A DNA stretch of 64,000 nt from Anisakis pegreffii (taxonomy: Eukaryota; Nematoda; Chromadorea; Rhabditida; Anisakidae). Every line of letters starts with the position of its first letter. The stretch's first letter is position 1. The notes beneath the pieces were generated by a model. That model ran no database searches. It was not told where the DNA came from and worked only from the letters and a program-made list of their open reading frames with translations. The stretch spans positions 112,895-176,894 of the forward strand of contig JAPYMA010003042.1 of the NCBI GenBank assembly GCA_035041965.1. Reading direction: 5' to 3'. The translations under genes were made by a program, and so were the position numbers. Below are positions 37,201-48,800 of the stretch, piece after piece.

Positions 37201-37625
37201 TGCAACAATCGCCTTTGCAACAATGTAACAATCGCTTTTGGCATGCAGTACTTGTAAGTCCGCTAACCGTTTGTATAGGCTTGAGTATAAGTCTAAATTT
37301 AACCTCATATTCTGATTTGTGACAAACAGGCTGGTAGTTTCGCTTAAATGAAGAGGAAAGAATATCAAGAGTATTCGATATGGTTTCCTTGTAAGGTTGT
37401 TTAAAGTCTTCAACAGATTATTGTTATCAAACTCGGTGATTATCTTGGGATAAAGAAAATCACATAATCACCGCAAAAGGAATCAAGATGCTTCTAAATT
37501 AGCTCTCTCCTTCTCGATTATCACCTTTCTAATGTTATAATGTAGTACTTACGACCACTTGTCATGTTTTCCCGAAAATTCCTTCTCATCTGAGTTCAAC
37601 TGAACGATGGAATCTTGTCTCCATT
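31291..37625 (-). CDS. Unrecognised Ser/Arg/Lys-rich nuclear-type protein (5' end not found)
   Basis: I do not recognise the family. Exons in transcript order: 37625-37553, 36518-36388, 36160-36130, 35920(or 35929)-35794, 35395-35335, 35140-35053, 34883-34826, 34636-34273, 34165-34053, 33720-33442, 33337-33182, 32829-32727, 32554-32316, 32101(or 32107)-31980, 31649-31531, 31349-31291. Phases agree at every joint, giving about 710 codons. Visible features: KWSRRWNVEKFTAPADV near the start; a TPRSPFTP stretch; an acidic DEEGEIE segment; a run of three TPR triplets, then RS-rich and basic clusters (RKRKR, VKKHKK); a probable helix WKEWTNWMRERKEIFDKL; a coiled, charged EQHRERSRGDASERRKRNE; and a Ser/Thr/Ala-rich tail. 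This composition suggests a chromatin or RNA-associated protein, which is inference. The exons at 32101-31531 are also open in a second phase-consistent frame. The donors at 36387 and 32315 are weak. The first coding exon lies upstream of 37625. Confidence 0.65.
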
Positions 37626-40600
37626 CTAGTGGTTACGCACACAGAGCCAAGGCGAACAATTGTTAGATGAATTTGCTCCTTGATAACATGATAGCTTTGG
37701 TAAGCTACTGTTTTGGAGAATGTGTGACAAAATGATCTCATACTCAATCACTTGAAATTTTGATACTCGGATAATAGTCTGACAATTACCCACTTTAGAT
37801 GTGATTGTAATACGAAGTTGGATTAATTTATAATTCATGACTCATAATAATAAGTAATTTCGATTCCTCGTCTTTATATGAACGTCCCTGGAACGTGGAC
37901 GTTCGTATAAAGACGAGAAATCTTTGCTTCTTCTTCTCATTTGTGATTGGCAACAGATTTACTGTTTTTTTTTCTTTTTTCTGGCAACAGATTTTTTCTG
38001 TTTTCTTCTTATTTCCTTGTTCTTTGCTAACGTCAATTTTTCTGATACTAATTCTTTAAGCAAAAACCCTTTGGCAAGCGAATTCCGAGGGTTGCTCGTC
38101 ACCACATCTTGACACTGAAGTCTTTCTGTTTCGTTGTCACGGTGTATGATGCAAAATTTAAATGAATAAGAACGCGTGCTATACATGTGAGTGACTGTGA
38201 AAGTCTCTAGCCGAATTCGAAATAAAATAGAGTTATGATCGTGAAAGTTACTTAATTAGGATGAATTCAACTAAAATACCCATACTATGAAGCATGACTG
38301 CATTAACGCAGTGTTCAACACTGTTTTAAAACACCCAGCATTCAAGTGATAGTCTACATTTGCGGTTCGAGAAGTGAGGTGAGTTCAGCCGCTGTTTTTG
38401 TCAAAATTCTGTTATTCAAAAGGCCTGCCCTTCTTCACGGTATTACAATCTAGACAATCCTCAGGCGACTTAACACATTCCTTCGACCCAAGTTTCAGAC
38501 AGCCTTCAAATTCAATTTATTGCTTTACCCAATTTGATGCACAGGCTTTCATGCATTCGGTGGAACTCAACATAGCTTCAGGCTACTAATAAATCCGAAT
38601 TCGAGCCTAATTCAGCGCTTGAGCTGATGCAATCCAAAATGAAGAAGAGACGATTTTTTTGATTATGATTAAATGTCGATCAAAAGACAACCGGAAATTA
38701 TCTTGAAAAGTGGATCAGTACGTAACTGTACAGGATTGCATTTGTTCCGGTCCCCAGAACTATTGAACACAGAACTCGCGTTTCGGTTTTCGCTCGTCCT
38801 TAGTAATCGTCCTTACCGAGGAAGCGCTGGCAAACGCAGAGGGAAAATAAGCGTCGAAAGCAAATGAGAATCTGCCAATTTCATGATGATTTGCCTCCAA
38901 AAATAAAGTTGATCTCCCTCTAGAACCAACTACGCTTACACACCTGATTCGCTTGCATATTAAAGCCGTGTTAACCATTAATATTCATCATAATGTACAA
39001 CTGTAAACGTAACTGGTGCCCTGTGTTGAGCTCTGTGTGTTTCGTTTGTTGATATTCTCATGCAAAACCAAAACATTTGAACATTGCATCAGTTCGCTGC
39101 TTTGTTCATCGTTTTCAGTTCAACCACATTCGATTTCGAAACGCAAAACAAAGACAATCCCACTCATCTTGCAAGCAAAGAATCGGATACATTTCCGTTT
39201 CATTGTTGCCGCAACGCTCTCATACAATGTTATTCCATCTGGGCGATGAACAATGTGTTGATCGGTTCGTTTGTTGTCGAAACGATAGCATTCTTCAATA
39301 GTACGAAATGTACGAGAAGATCCAAGTTCAATACGTTTACATTTAACTGGATGAGATGGCACAAGCAAACTAATCGCAAGCGCTGATATTGTATGGCAAC
39401 GATGATACAAACCAAACACTTTCAACGTTTGCTGAGAATCAGTAATGTACTGGTCGCTTCTGCTTCGGACATTCTCGATAAATGTGAAGCAATGAAACAT
39501 TCTGTTCGCCGGAGAGTGATCAATTAAGTGCAACAATCAATGGAAACGATAGGAATTTCGCTGTGGGCATCAATCCAAAGGAACTATTATCCACTGAGGA
39601 CATGATAAAGCTGAGGAAGAAAAGTTCTACTCAGCATCCTTTTCTGGTAGGATCCACCCAGCAGATCTGTGTGAGTTCTTCTTTGATGGCAAACGGTGAC
39701 TACTGTGCTCAGCCGTCATGTAACACAGACAAAGTCAAGTGAATAAATGAACAACGAAACGAGAATAAATTTCTTCTTGGTGTCATAAGCGAGTGGAAAT
39801 GAGAACGTAGACTAAAGAATTCAAGAATTGTTCTTGAGGCACTTATGTCGTGCATCTGCGAATGTTTTGAGGCTATATCTGGTGACTGGGTCGACAGAAT
39901 GACCTACACCTCAATCATACCATATTCATTCGTATCATAATCGACGAAATATTTCAAAAAAATTGACGCTGGGAACGGGGACTCGTCTTCAAGATCAACG
40001 CTCAGCAACCTCAAGCGTGAGACAGCAATGTTCCCGTCAAGTTTGTTCACGAATCGTTGAACGTCCAGTAAACTAGCGCCATTATTGGCGCGACTTCTTG
40101 CTCAACGGTAACTTTGTCCACATGTGGGTCATTCAAAGGGTATTTCTGCGGGATTCTCTGCTGCACCAGCAACCGCTCATTGAAAACGCTCAGAGCACCC
40201 CACAGTCACCACAAATGATTTCATTTAAACGAACGAAAAGGCAAACGTTGCACAGCTACCGTTCCACTTCAACCTTGCACGGAACAGATGATCGCCAATG
40301 ATAAAAAACGAGAGAACGTTTTCTGCTAATGGGCGTTCTCTTCGATAAGAGATAAGATTAGATCGTTGAAGCTGCGCACATGCAATGCTTTAGCACGAAT
40401 GAATCGCAAGTGCTTCAATGAGGTGTTGTAGTAACGCCAGATCGTTTTACAACAACATCAGCTTATGTTACGGTCTATCACCAAATACAATCAACAATAT
40501 GCAATCAAAATCGCTTTATGAAAAGCAATCCATCCATCTTAATTCAACTCTACGAAACATTCCATATTCAACCCGATACGACTTATTTTTCAACACATCC

Positions 40601-42430
40601 CACCGTTCCATTCAATGGCAAAGTAGTCGTTAGTCAACACAATGCTTTAACAATTCCCAGCAATCAAAACCGAATGCATGAGTAAGTAGTGTATCATCCA
40701 TTAATCGTTTAAGCCGACATACCTGATCAATGCATTATATTGTTGCATCAGTGCTGATTCATACGAGCTGTAACGAACAATGAGTGAACGAGAAACAAAT
40801 AAAAGACAAGTCACCTTTTTGAGCTGCCCAGAACCATCGATTTTTGACCGTAAATGCAGAATGAATTACTACCAATGAATTTCAGTCACAATTTTCCACT
40901 TTTATTGTATTCGAGTATGCAAAATCTGCAATGATTTATTGAAGATATGCAAAACTTTTGCTAAACAAAAAACAATATTTCACGTATGATATGATATCGC
41001 ATATTAAAGCAAAACAATCAAGGCAAAAGGATATTCTGCGGTCCGAGTTGAAGCAATCGGCAATGAAGATAGTAATGCAACAATTGATAATTTTTCCTCA
41101 TAATTGGATCAGATAGCGCAGTTATTCATTTCGAAATCTCCCTTACAGATAATATCTGCATGAGATATGTACGCATAAACATAATGTGTTAGCAAATACT
41201 GTAACTGTAAGCAAAATACTGCTTTGTGTATCACGTGCTCTATTGCACATAACTCTTTGTTTAGATTATTCATGCGAGTCATTCACACAAATCGAATGGA
41301 ATGAATGAACAGCTTTGTTGTGAAAGAACGCGATCAGGGCATCTGGCTTGCACTTGCCATTCGATCATCTTTTTGCATCTCATTTCTCTCACAAAATTTT
41401 CAGCCGTTTTCGTCAGTTCACCAGAGCACGAATTCTCTTTGATAGTCTAGTATTGGATGTGGCAGCATTTTGGCCGTATTTGAATATCATCACTTTTGAT
41501 ATATTCCATGAATCTGTTCGGTGTCATGAATTCCACGAATGAGGCTCGCGAATCCGTTTCTTAACAATTTGCTGATTCGCTGTGCAATATGATCTTTGAC
41601 CATCTAAATTCCAGCAATTCTGGAAACTGGTTCATAAGTTACGATCATCGTCACAAACGAAACACCACTTCCGTTCAAGCAAACAGCATGGATGTCGCGG
41701 AAATCAAGTTATTGGGGCAGTGTCTCGATCCCACAGTCACGTTACCAACCGGTCGCGTTACCAAGACTCAACCCCGATACCCATACTGCATCGGCATTTT
41801 TCCTTCGTTTATACGAGTTTTCATATCGTAAACTGATCGTGTTTCGTATAAGGCTATGTCACGACAATTCCTCTATTTCTGCACAACAACAATCAAACCT
41901 AGCCGAGAACCTAAGGCCTTCTGGACAATCCGGTTGATAGAAAAGATTTTCGAAAATTCGAATGTGCAAAATTGGGAATATAATATATTTAAACCATCAA
42001 GCGCCAGGCTGAATTTGAAATGAGATCGAATGATTGATGAATGTCATTCTGACGACACTTCGTCAGTCTCGGATATCATTGCGGCATAGTTCGGAGCGAT
42101 ATTTTCAAATCAGTTCGTAAGCTGCAAATCACTTTCGATTGGTTATTTCAATAATTAGTTGACTATGACTGATGAAAATTTGAAAAGAACAATTATGAGG
42201 CAATAATGGTAATAAATTTATTAACATTATTCTGAGAAATGCGTATATCAGCGCTTGTTCACAATTATGAGGCAAATTAACTTAGGATCGATGTTTGTGA
42301 TGATAAGGAATAGGAGAGACAACATCTCTTAGGGAATGACATTCATCGATTAAATGCTCAGGTCAAGAACAGGGATGAAGAGAAAACAAAATATTGCTCA
42401 GTTATCTTGAGGCAAATAGGTCACTAAAAG
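37626..42430. other. Gene-poor stretch upstream of the minus-strand gene
   Basis: The missing 5' exon(s) of the 31-37 kb gene should lie here. A minus-strand open segment near 38110-38000 (QDVVTSNPRNSLAKG) follows a good acceptor but does not leave in the required phase 1, so I do not assign it. A 138-codon open frame at 39120-39536 on the minus strand has no motif. I see nothing further. Confidence 0.4.
37862..37922. repeat. 61-nt hairpin, about 26-bp stem and 9-nt loop
   Basis: The left arm 37862-37887 and right arm 37897-37922 are inverted copies with two mismatches, at least one of which is G·U-compatible in RNA. The loop is CTGGAACGT. Size and shape resemble a pre-miRNA hairpin or a small fold-back element. 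Nothing here shows transcription. Confidence 0.7.
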
Positions 42431-42540
42431 ATTAGCATTCTAGTGATAGTCTCCGCGACAGCAACAGTGAATGTCGAAAATGTCAGATCTCTTACAATTA
42501 GAATGCTCTCTCTACCACGAGTCGTGCGTAGTGTTCGTCG

Positions 42541-42740
42541 GGAGCAGTTTTTCGCACGGGGAGGGGGGACCCATGGGGAGAAAAATGGACGGAGGGTCCC
42601 CGCGAAAAAGTCGAGGAGCAAATTGCGCGGGGGGCTCCTGCGGGGAGTAAATTGGACGGAGGGGGTCCCCGCAAAAAAGCCGGGAAGCAAATTGCGCGAG
42701 GAGAGCGCTCCCCGCGTTCCTCGACGGAGAGCCCGTTCCC
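42541..42740 (+). repeat. GC-rich tandem pair in AT-rich DNA
   Basis: Two imperfect copies of a roughly 65-bp unit (GGACGGAGGGTCCCCGCGAA ... GCAAATTGCGCG) start near 42586 and 42654. The base composition is abruptly different from the neighbouring AT-rich sequence. The 129-codon open frame across it is repetitive and unlikely to be a gene. It looks like satellite or transposon-derived DNA. Confidence 0.65.
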
Positions 42741-43038
42741 CGACGAACCCTAATCTTGCGACCTTACAAATTTTTGCCTATCTATTACTCAAATCCTGGA
42801 AACGTTTGAATTTCGACAAATCACATCACTGATTTCTAGCGCTAAATGGGACCTCAACCGGTGATCCATCGAGAATAATAACGATGCTATCGTGCATGAC
42901 CCAGCAGAACATCATCAGTCTCCAGGAAATGCCGGACTCAGTTCCTGCAATTGACTGGAAATGTGCTACATAAATGGGTTGACAAGCTACAGTGAAGAAA
43001 GTCGCCAACTGCTGAAAGGCGAAATGCTGCAAATGAAG

Positions 43039-43096
43039 ACCTAAAGAGCTCTGAATATGCCGTCGAGCTCGACGGCATATTCAGAGCTCTTTAGGT
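43039..43096. repeat. Perfect 58-bp palindrome without spacer
   Basis: The two 29-nt arms are exact reverse complements, centred on GTCGAG|CTCGAC at 43067/43068. It lies between the two GC-rich islands. Perfect spacer-free palindromes are unstable in vivo, so a transposon end-to-end joint or an assembly fold-back should be considered. Confidence 0.92.
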
Positions 43097-43127
43097 GTCC
43101 TAGGACATTGCAGCTTTTAGATAGTAT

Positions 43128-43349
43128 TCATCGGGGGACGTGATCCCGGATGAGGGTCCCGTTCCCCGCCAATTTTGCTGCCCGACTTTTTAGTCGGGGT
43201 CCCTCCGGTCCGACAGTTACTCCTTCGGCGTGGACCCCCTCTCTAGTAATTCGCTCCGCAACTCCTCTGTTGGCGTCATTCCATCCATTTCGCTCCCCGA
43301 CGATGGTTACTGGGCAAAAAAGTTGCTCCCCAACGAACACCAGTTTCAA
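43128..43349. repeat. Second GC-rich island
   Basis: About 220 bp with repeated GTCCC, CCCCG and CTCCCC words, similar in composition and motif (TTCCCCGC, GCTCCCCGACGA) to the 42541-42740 island, which ends with TTCCCCGACGAACCC. It is probably part of the same element. Long open frames on both strands reflect GC richness rather than coding. Confidence 0.55.
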
Positions 43350-45379
43350 CTCTCAGCATTCTCTTCCTCAAACTTAGGACATGGTTAACCTTCTGGGCCC
43401 CATTTAAGTAATCTAACGAAAGATATCTGTGATCTCGATCAAGTCTGTCATAACAGGATTGCGCGTAAAGACCTTGTCAAATATAAGACGATCGCAAAGC
43501 CGACAAGATACCTGTTAGCGAAGAGGGTGTACAAGGATCATCTACGTGAATCCCCAGTCATCTGTTAGCAAGAATGAACGCCTATAGGCAGCCGCTGGAT
43601 AAACGATAGGTGCCGAAGGATTGGTTATTGCCAGTGACCTGCTTTCAATGCGGTCTTTGCAGAATCACGTTCAAACTATGGAAGACAATGAGCAATCTCT
43701 CGAAATTTTTTGGTTCCGTCTTGAAGTACCGTTTGAAGATTTTTTCTCACTCCGTGTTCTCTGAGCATAAAAGTAACCTGGCCTTGTATGGGCCGGTCTA
43801 GGGCTTTATATGAGTTCACTACGAGCGATCTTTCCATGAAAGTGTTTAATCTCATTTGGTAAAATATCGGACCTTAGATATTTTCCAATGTTCCTTGATA
43901 TTTCCACAACAGTTACAGCATTCAAACAAACAGGGGCTACGCTAATGATTGGGCGATGCCAGTGCCCTCCAGCATGATATGCAATATGTTTCATCTTACT
44001 CTGTTAAGAACTTGGTGTTTCCCAACGACTTTGTGTGTGTTGTGGTAGCGGAACGCATTGCGGCAAAACCTTTTATTTTGGCGGCAAACAATAAACACCA
44101 ATACAATGGGAGATGAACAGGTAAATGGGCGAAATGGACCAGCGGCTGAGGAAGTAAATGGATAAAGAAAGGATGCTGCCCATTAGGGCTCGGGCGGCGA
44201 TTATTAATATTCATCTGGAATGTGGCTTTTTTTAAGAGTGTGACCGGTGATCGGAAGCAACGCAAAGTTATCCTTGAAATTATCGAGGACTAACGGAAAT
44301 ACCTGAATGGCGAGTTCAGGAATGTGCCGTGATTTTGGGAATGTTATCCATGGAGTTCGCGACATGCTCATTTAACAATGGAACAGTTGCGATCACATAT
44401 ATCTTTTCAAATCTTATTGAGTCAGTGGTAGTAGTTCGCAGGGAGTCCAGTGGAATATATTTTCGCAATTCTGGGTTTACTAAGTTATCGACAAACCAGA
44501 AATCATCGAAGTCAAAATTCGGTCAGTTATCACCGCTGTTCTTGACTACAGTTAATCAGCCTCTTACTTGCAATATTGCGAGCAATCTTTGATGCGTAAG
44601 TCACCATTGGCGGTGATGACGAAATCATCCTAGCGGTATCTATCCCCAAGATGACTTCAGTACTGTCTTAGAAGTATCGCCAGAGAATGAAACGATTGTT
44701 TTCATCAAATTCGTTTACCCAAATGTTCTTCGATTCAACAGTTTTATCAGTGGACTATTACGGTTTGCCGCTGAAAAGTTTTCTCCTATCTCCATTTTCC
44801 ACTTGATATGTCCTATTTTATACCTAACAAAAGGACCTCCATAATATGTTTAATTGTGTACATAAAAAGCATCACATAATGTATTTCATATTGATATCTA
44901 ATAAAAGAATATACCATCAAAACCTTGATATATACATCCCTCAATTCAGGGCTAGCATCCGACTTTTTTTACATCTTACCGGCCTCCACGTTGCACGTGC
45001 CGAGGTTGTAAAAAATGAACTATGTAAGGTAACGTGAAACCTTGAATGTCACATAGGTACCAAATATATCGTCTGCGTTATGCGCAGTTTGGTGGCCGAT
45101 GAGAGACGAAAAATTCAAGGGCGGGCAATGGATTGAGGGAATATATACGTGGAGCTTTACGGTAATTCTTCTGTCAGATATAAAATGAAATATATTATAT
45201 TATTTTGTTGTTCACAAAATGAATGATAATGAGCACAATAGAAAGCAGTTGGAAAAAATAAATGGGAATTTTTCGTGAAGATTGTTTCTTAGGAAAGGTT
45301 AGGCTTTCTTCATCTCGTGACCTCTGATCCTCCACACTGCATGATGAATACATGGCGAACGGTAGGCCGAGAAATACAA

Positions 45380-45397
45380 ACACACACACACACACAC
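45380..45397. repeat. CA microsatellite
   Basis: About nine uninterrupted AC dinucleotides. Confidence 0.95.
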
Positions 45398-45775
45398 TCG
45401 TAAATCATTCATCACTACGAAACGATAAATGAATTTAGTTCAGAAATGCAGTTGAAATACACTCGCAAATGCATATTTGCTTGAGCGTGATTGATATTAG
45501 CTTTTATAATGTAATGGTCATCTATATTATTGTATTTGTTTCAGTTTTGTACATATTGGTGTCATTTGGTTCAATAAACACATTAACGCAAATGTGATTG
45601 TCTATTGAAAACACTTTTGTTTGCACTTATAAACAATCATCAAACATTCATTTAAGTATCTGAATCACCAAACTGCTTTAAATAACGATTCTTCTAACAT
45701 ATTTCCACCATAAATTGCTTTTTCTTTTGCCTACATATCTGCAGAGATGAGCTATATCCTGCTATCGATAACCAG

Positions 45776-45843
45776 CGAAAGTTAACGAAATGGTCATTTC
45801 GCTAGTTAACAAACTAGCTTTTCCGCTATTTCGTTAACTTTCG
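45776..45843. repeat. Inverted repeat with 16-bp perfect arms
   Basis: CGAAAGTTAACGAAAT at 45776-45791 is matched by its exact complement at 45828-45843. Inside, a second shorter inverted pair (GCTAGTT / AACTAGC) forms a nested hairpin. It is probably a small fold-back (MITE-like) element. Confidence 0.85.
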
Positions 45844-48800
45844 TTAAACGTTTCTGAATTCCGCTATTTCCTTGAACAGCTATTAGCGAAGTAGCGGAAG
45901 AGCGCATTTTTATATACAGTGATACAACTCAACGTGTCGAGAAGTTGTAGAAGAAAGTTTGTTGATTAGATTTGTCCGAACAAATCTTAACTTGTTGAAG
46001 GGCGTCGCGATGCGGGAATTAGGGAACAAATAATAAGATAGTTTACTGGATAATAGGCAAATAAATACAATATGATATAATACAAAGTGAGAAGTTGATT
46101 GATGGTGACAGATAAAATGAGAGCCAAATCGAGATGAAGAAAGCCACTTTACTGAGCGAACAAAGCCGACAGCAGACACCAACGAAAATCTCGAAATTTT
46201 CAGTAAACCTTTCTTCCCATATTCTTTTAATTAACAGTCGAAAACAAAATCTTTGACATGTTCCAATTTGATTAACAAGTAGGGTAAGTTTGTGACCTTT
46301 CCCCGTAAGGAAAGTAATCAAATTTAAGCGTGTGAGCATATCTATCTCCAGATGCCCACGCCCATAAATCATCAACATCGAGCGGCAACGTTATTTTTTG
46401 ATCAGGTCATTTGCATTTGTCCACTTTACTTGCAATAAGCTCTTTCGTTCAGTTTATCCCGATTCATCTTTATCATTCGCGCTCGATCCCCTTAGTCAAT
46501 TTACTCACCAGGTATGATACTCATTTCTTCAATGTATCTTTCATTCGTGTTTCTCGTTATCTAGATTGTATTCCTTTAAAAGCGTTGCGCATTCCACATG
46601 TTCTTCGAAAACGCCTCGTCTTAGCCTAACTCAACCTAGACGCTTCCCCTTGGCCTGGTAAATTCACGACTTTGTTCTTGCCTCGTCTGCCATTAAATGA
46701 GTTTTAAAATAAACGTTTTACTCAGTCGTTGCGTGTGCCATAATTCAGCAGCATACTCTCCCAGGTGGAGACTTCAAAACATGGTTAAGATAAGATAACG
46801 CATAGAGTGGCCATATCCTATTGAGCGGTCATATCCATCAGCTTATATCGCCGCGAAAACAGTGAATTGGATGCATGTTCAGAATTTGCGAAAATTCAAA
46901 CAACCTTAATCACCCTGACGGACACGAAAACGATGAAAATTATGATAGCAAAAACAGAATGGAATCCCAGCCCATTATATAGCGCCCACATTCAGCAGCT
47001 GATTGTTGCCGGCTAAACAGCTTGAATGATGACATCACTTGTGTATAGTCGTTATAGAAGAGACATTCCACCGTAAAGGTTCAATCCATCAAAAGCGATA
47101 TCAAGGTCACTCGGAAAAGTTTCCAATTGATCATCGTAACCAAAATCGATCGATTCGATTGGTAGGGTCATCAATCATTTAATGCATGTTTATTGAGTAC
47201 TGCTTAATCCTTATCACTTGCCAAAATGCTGCTTATATTTGTAGAATAGGTTATTTGATTTTTTGTTGATGAATTTCGAAGATTTGAATATTTCTTCAAG
47301 AAATGGTGGTGGGAAAGCTCGACTCGCTTCTTTGTGCTACGCAGATATCTTCTTAATTGACTAATTTGCCGGTTGATTTACTGGATGATAATTTAATCAG
47401 CTGATTCGTGCATATATGGATAGTATTTAACCAATCCTGTCCTATGGAAAAGTTAGACTTGCTTCTTCTTCATTGACACGCTTCTCCGCTTTTTGTCGAC
47501 TTATTTTCACTCACTGATCGTTATCTCATCGTTACTGAAGAAATTTTGCTTGCATAATGTAGAATTGTGATGACCCTCAAATAGTCACACCTACATTATG
47601 CACTCTTTTGCATGATGACCACTGTCCAGACATTCATAAAATTGACTAGGTTTTGTGACCTCCTCGATCCTCGTCCGATTCCTTCGATACATTTTGCATT
47701 CATCGTTACACTGGTCTCCTTTGCATATGATATATATGCTCACCACTGTTTTTTTTCATTGTTGCACGCAGCTAGGGCAGACCTGCCTCTATTCTCGGGT
47801 TTTGTTGCTCCTTTTGAGTCCACTCGCTTCGTATTGGCTGTTTCATCCATCTTCGTCAATATTATTCTTCACTTGATATGTCGGCGTAGCTCATGCACAT
47901 TCCAACTTGGCCACCGGCTTTTTTAATGTAGATTTCCAGTAACAGTGATCTGTTTCTCAATTGAAGCAGATTGAAAGCGGTCAAGCGGTCAAACTCTCCT
48001 CTACTGCCAATTCTATTTGAAGCGGATTGAAACCGTCTTCATATGCTTCTAGCCGCCGCAATATGAGCTCTGTCTTCTAGGTAACACACCGCAGACACGG
48101 TGTTTGAGCTTACTTTGAAAATGATAGTGATAAGCGCTACATCTCCGTAGCATTGTTTGATGACGTCCATGAAATCATTGTAGTTTGATGGAATGATAGT
48201 GGAATCCGAAGCTGTGAAATTGTTAGCTTAGCGAGGAATTGGATTTCTTTCTCCACTGCTCTGGGCAATATCTGTTTCAGTAAATGCAGCTGAAATTGCA
48301 AACTTCTGGAATGAGAGGAAAGAACACCAGTTACCTTTCGCTCTTGCTCTATCACATTCAATATCCATTCATTGACATGTTTTTGATGGGATGCAATAAT
48401 TTTTTTTCCTTTTGATCTTCATCAGCTTGAAATTGGATGTGTGGATGTTGTACACTCATTGCTCGCCTCAATACACATATTGCGAGACTGTTTTCTTTTC
48501 ATATGAACCATATTGTAGTCCTCATTTTGCTGGTAAGTTCTTTCATCATGTATTGTCCATTCATCTCCTAATGGATCTATTTTCTGGGGATCTAACGTTT
48601 TCCGCCGTGTTTCTGTTAGTTTCGCATCTCTTTTCTAATCGTTTGCCATATTTTCTTTTCGTATTCTCAATCGAGAAAAATCCTTCACGGTTGACACATC
48701 AATACCAAGTTTTTTGAGTTTTTTTTCGTGAAGTGTTTTGAAAGTTGAAGTTTACTGCTCACTTCACATTGCTTATGAATCAAAACAACCCTTCTTCTGT

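Noticed and set aside
39120..39536. 138-codon minus-strand open frame
   Set aside because: The opposite strand is also open over the same bases in two frames, and there is no motif or splice structure linking it to the neighbouring gene.
42443..42832. 129-codon open frame in the GC-rich island
   Set aside because: It is composed of repeated units, and its composition reflects the tandem repeat, not a protein family.
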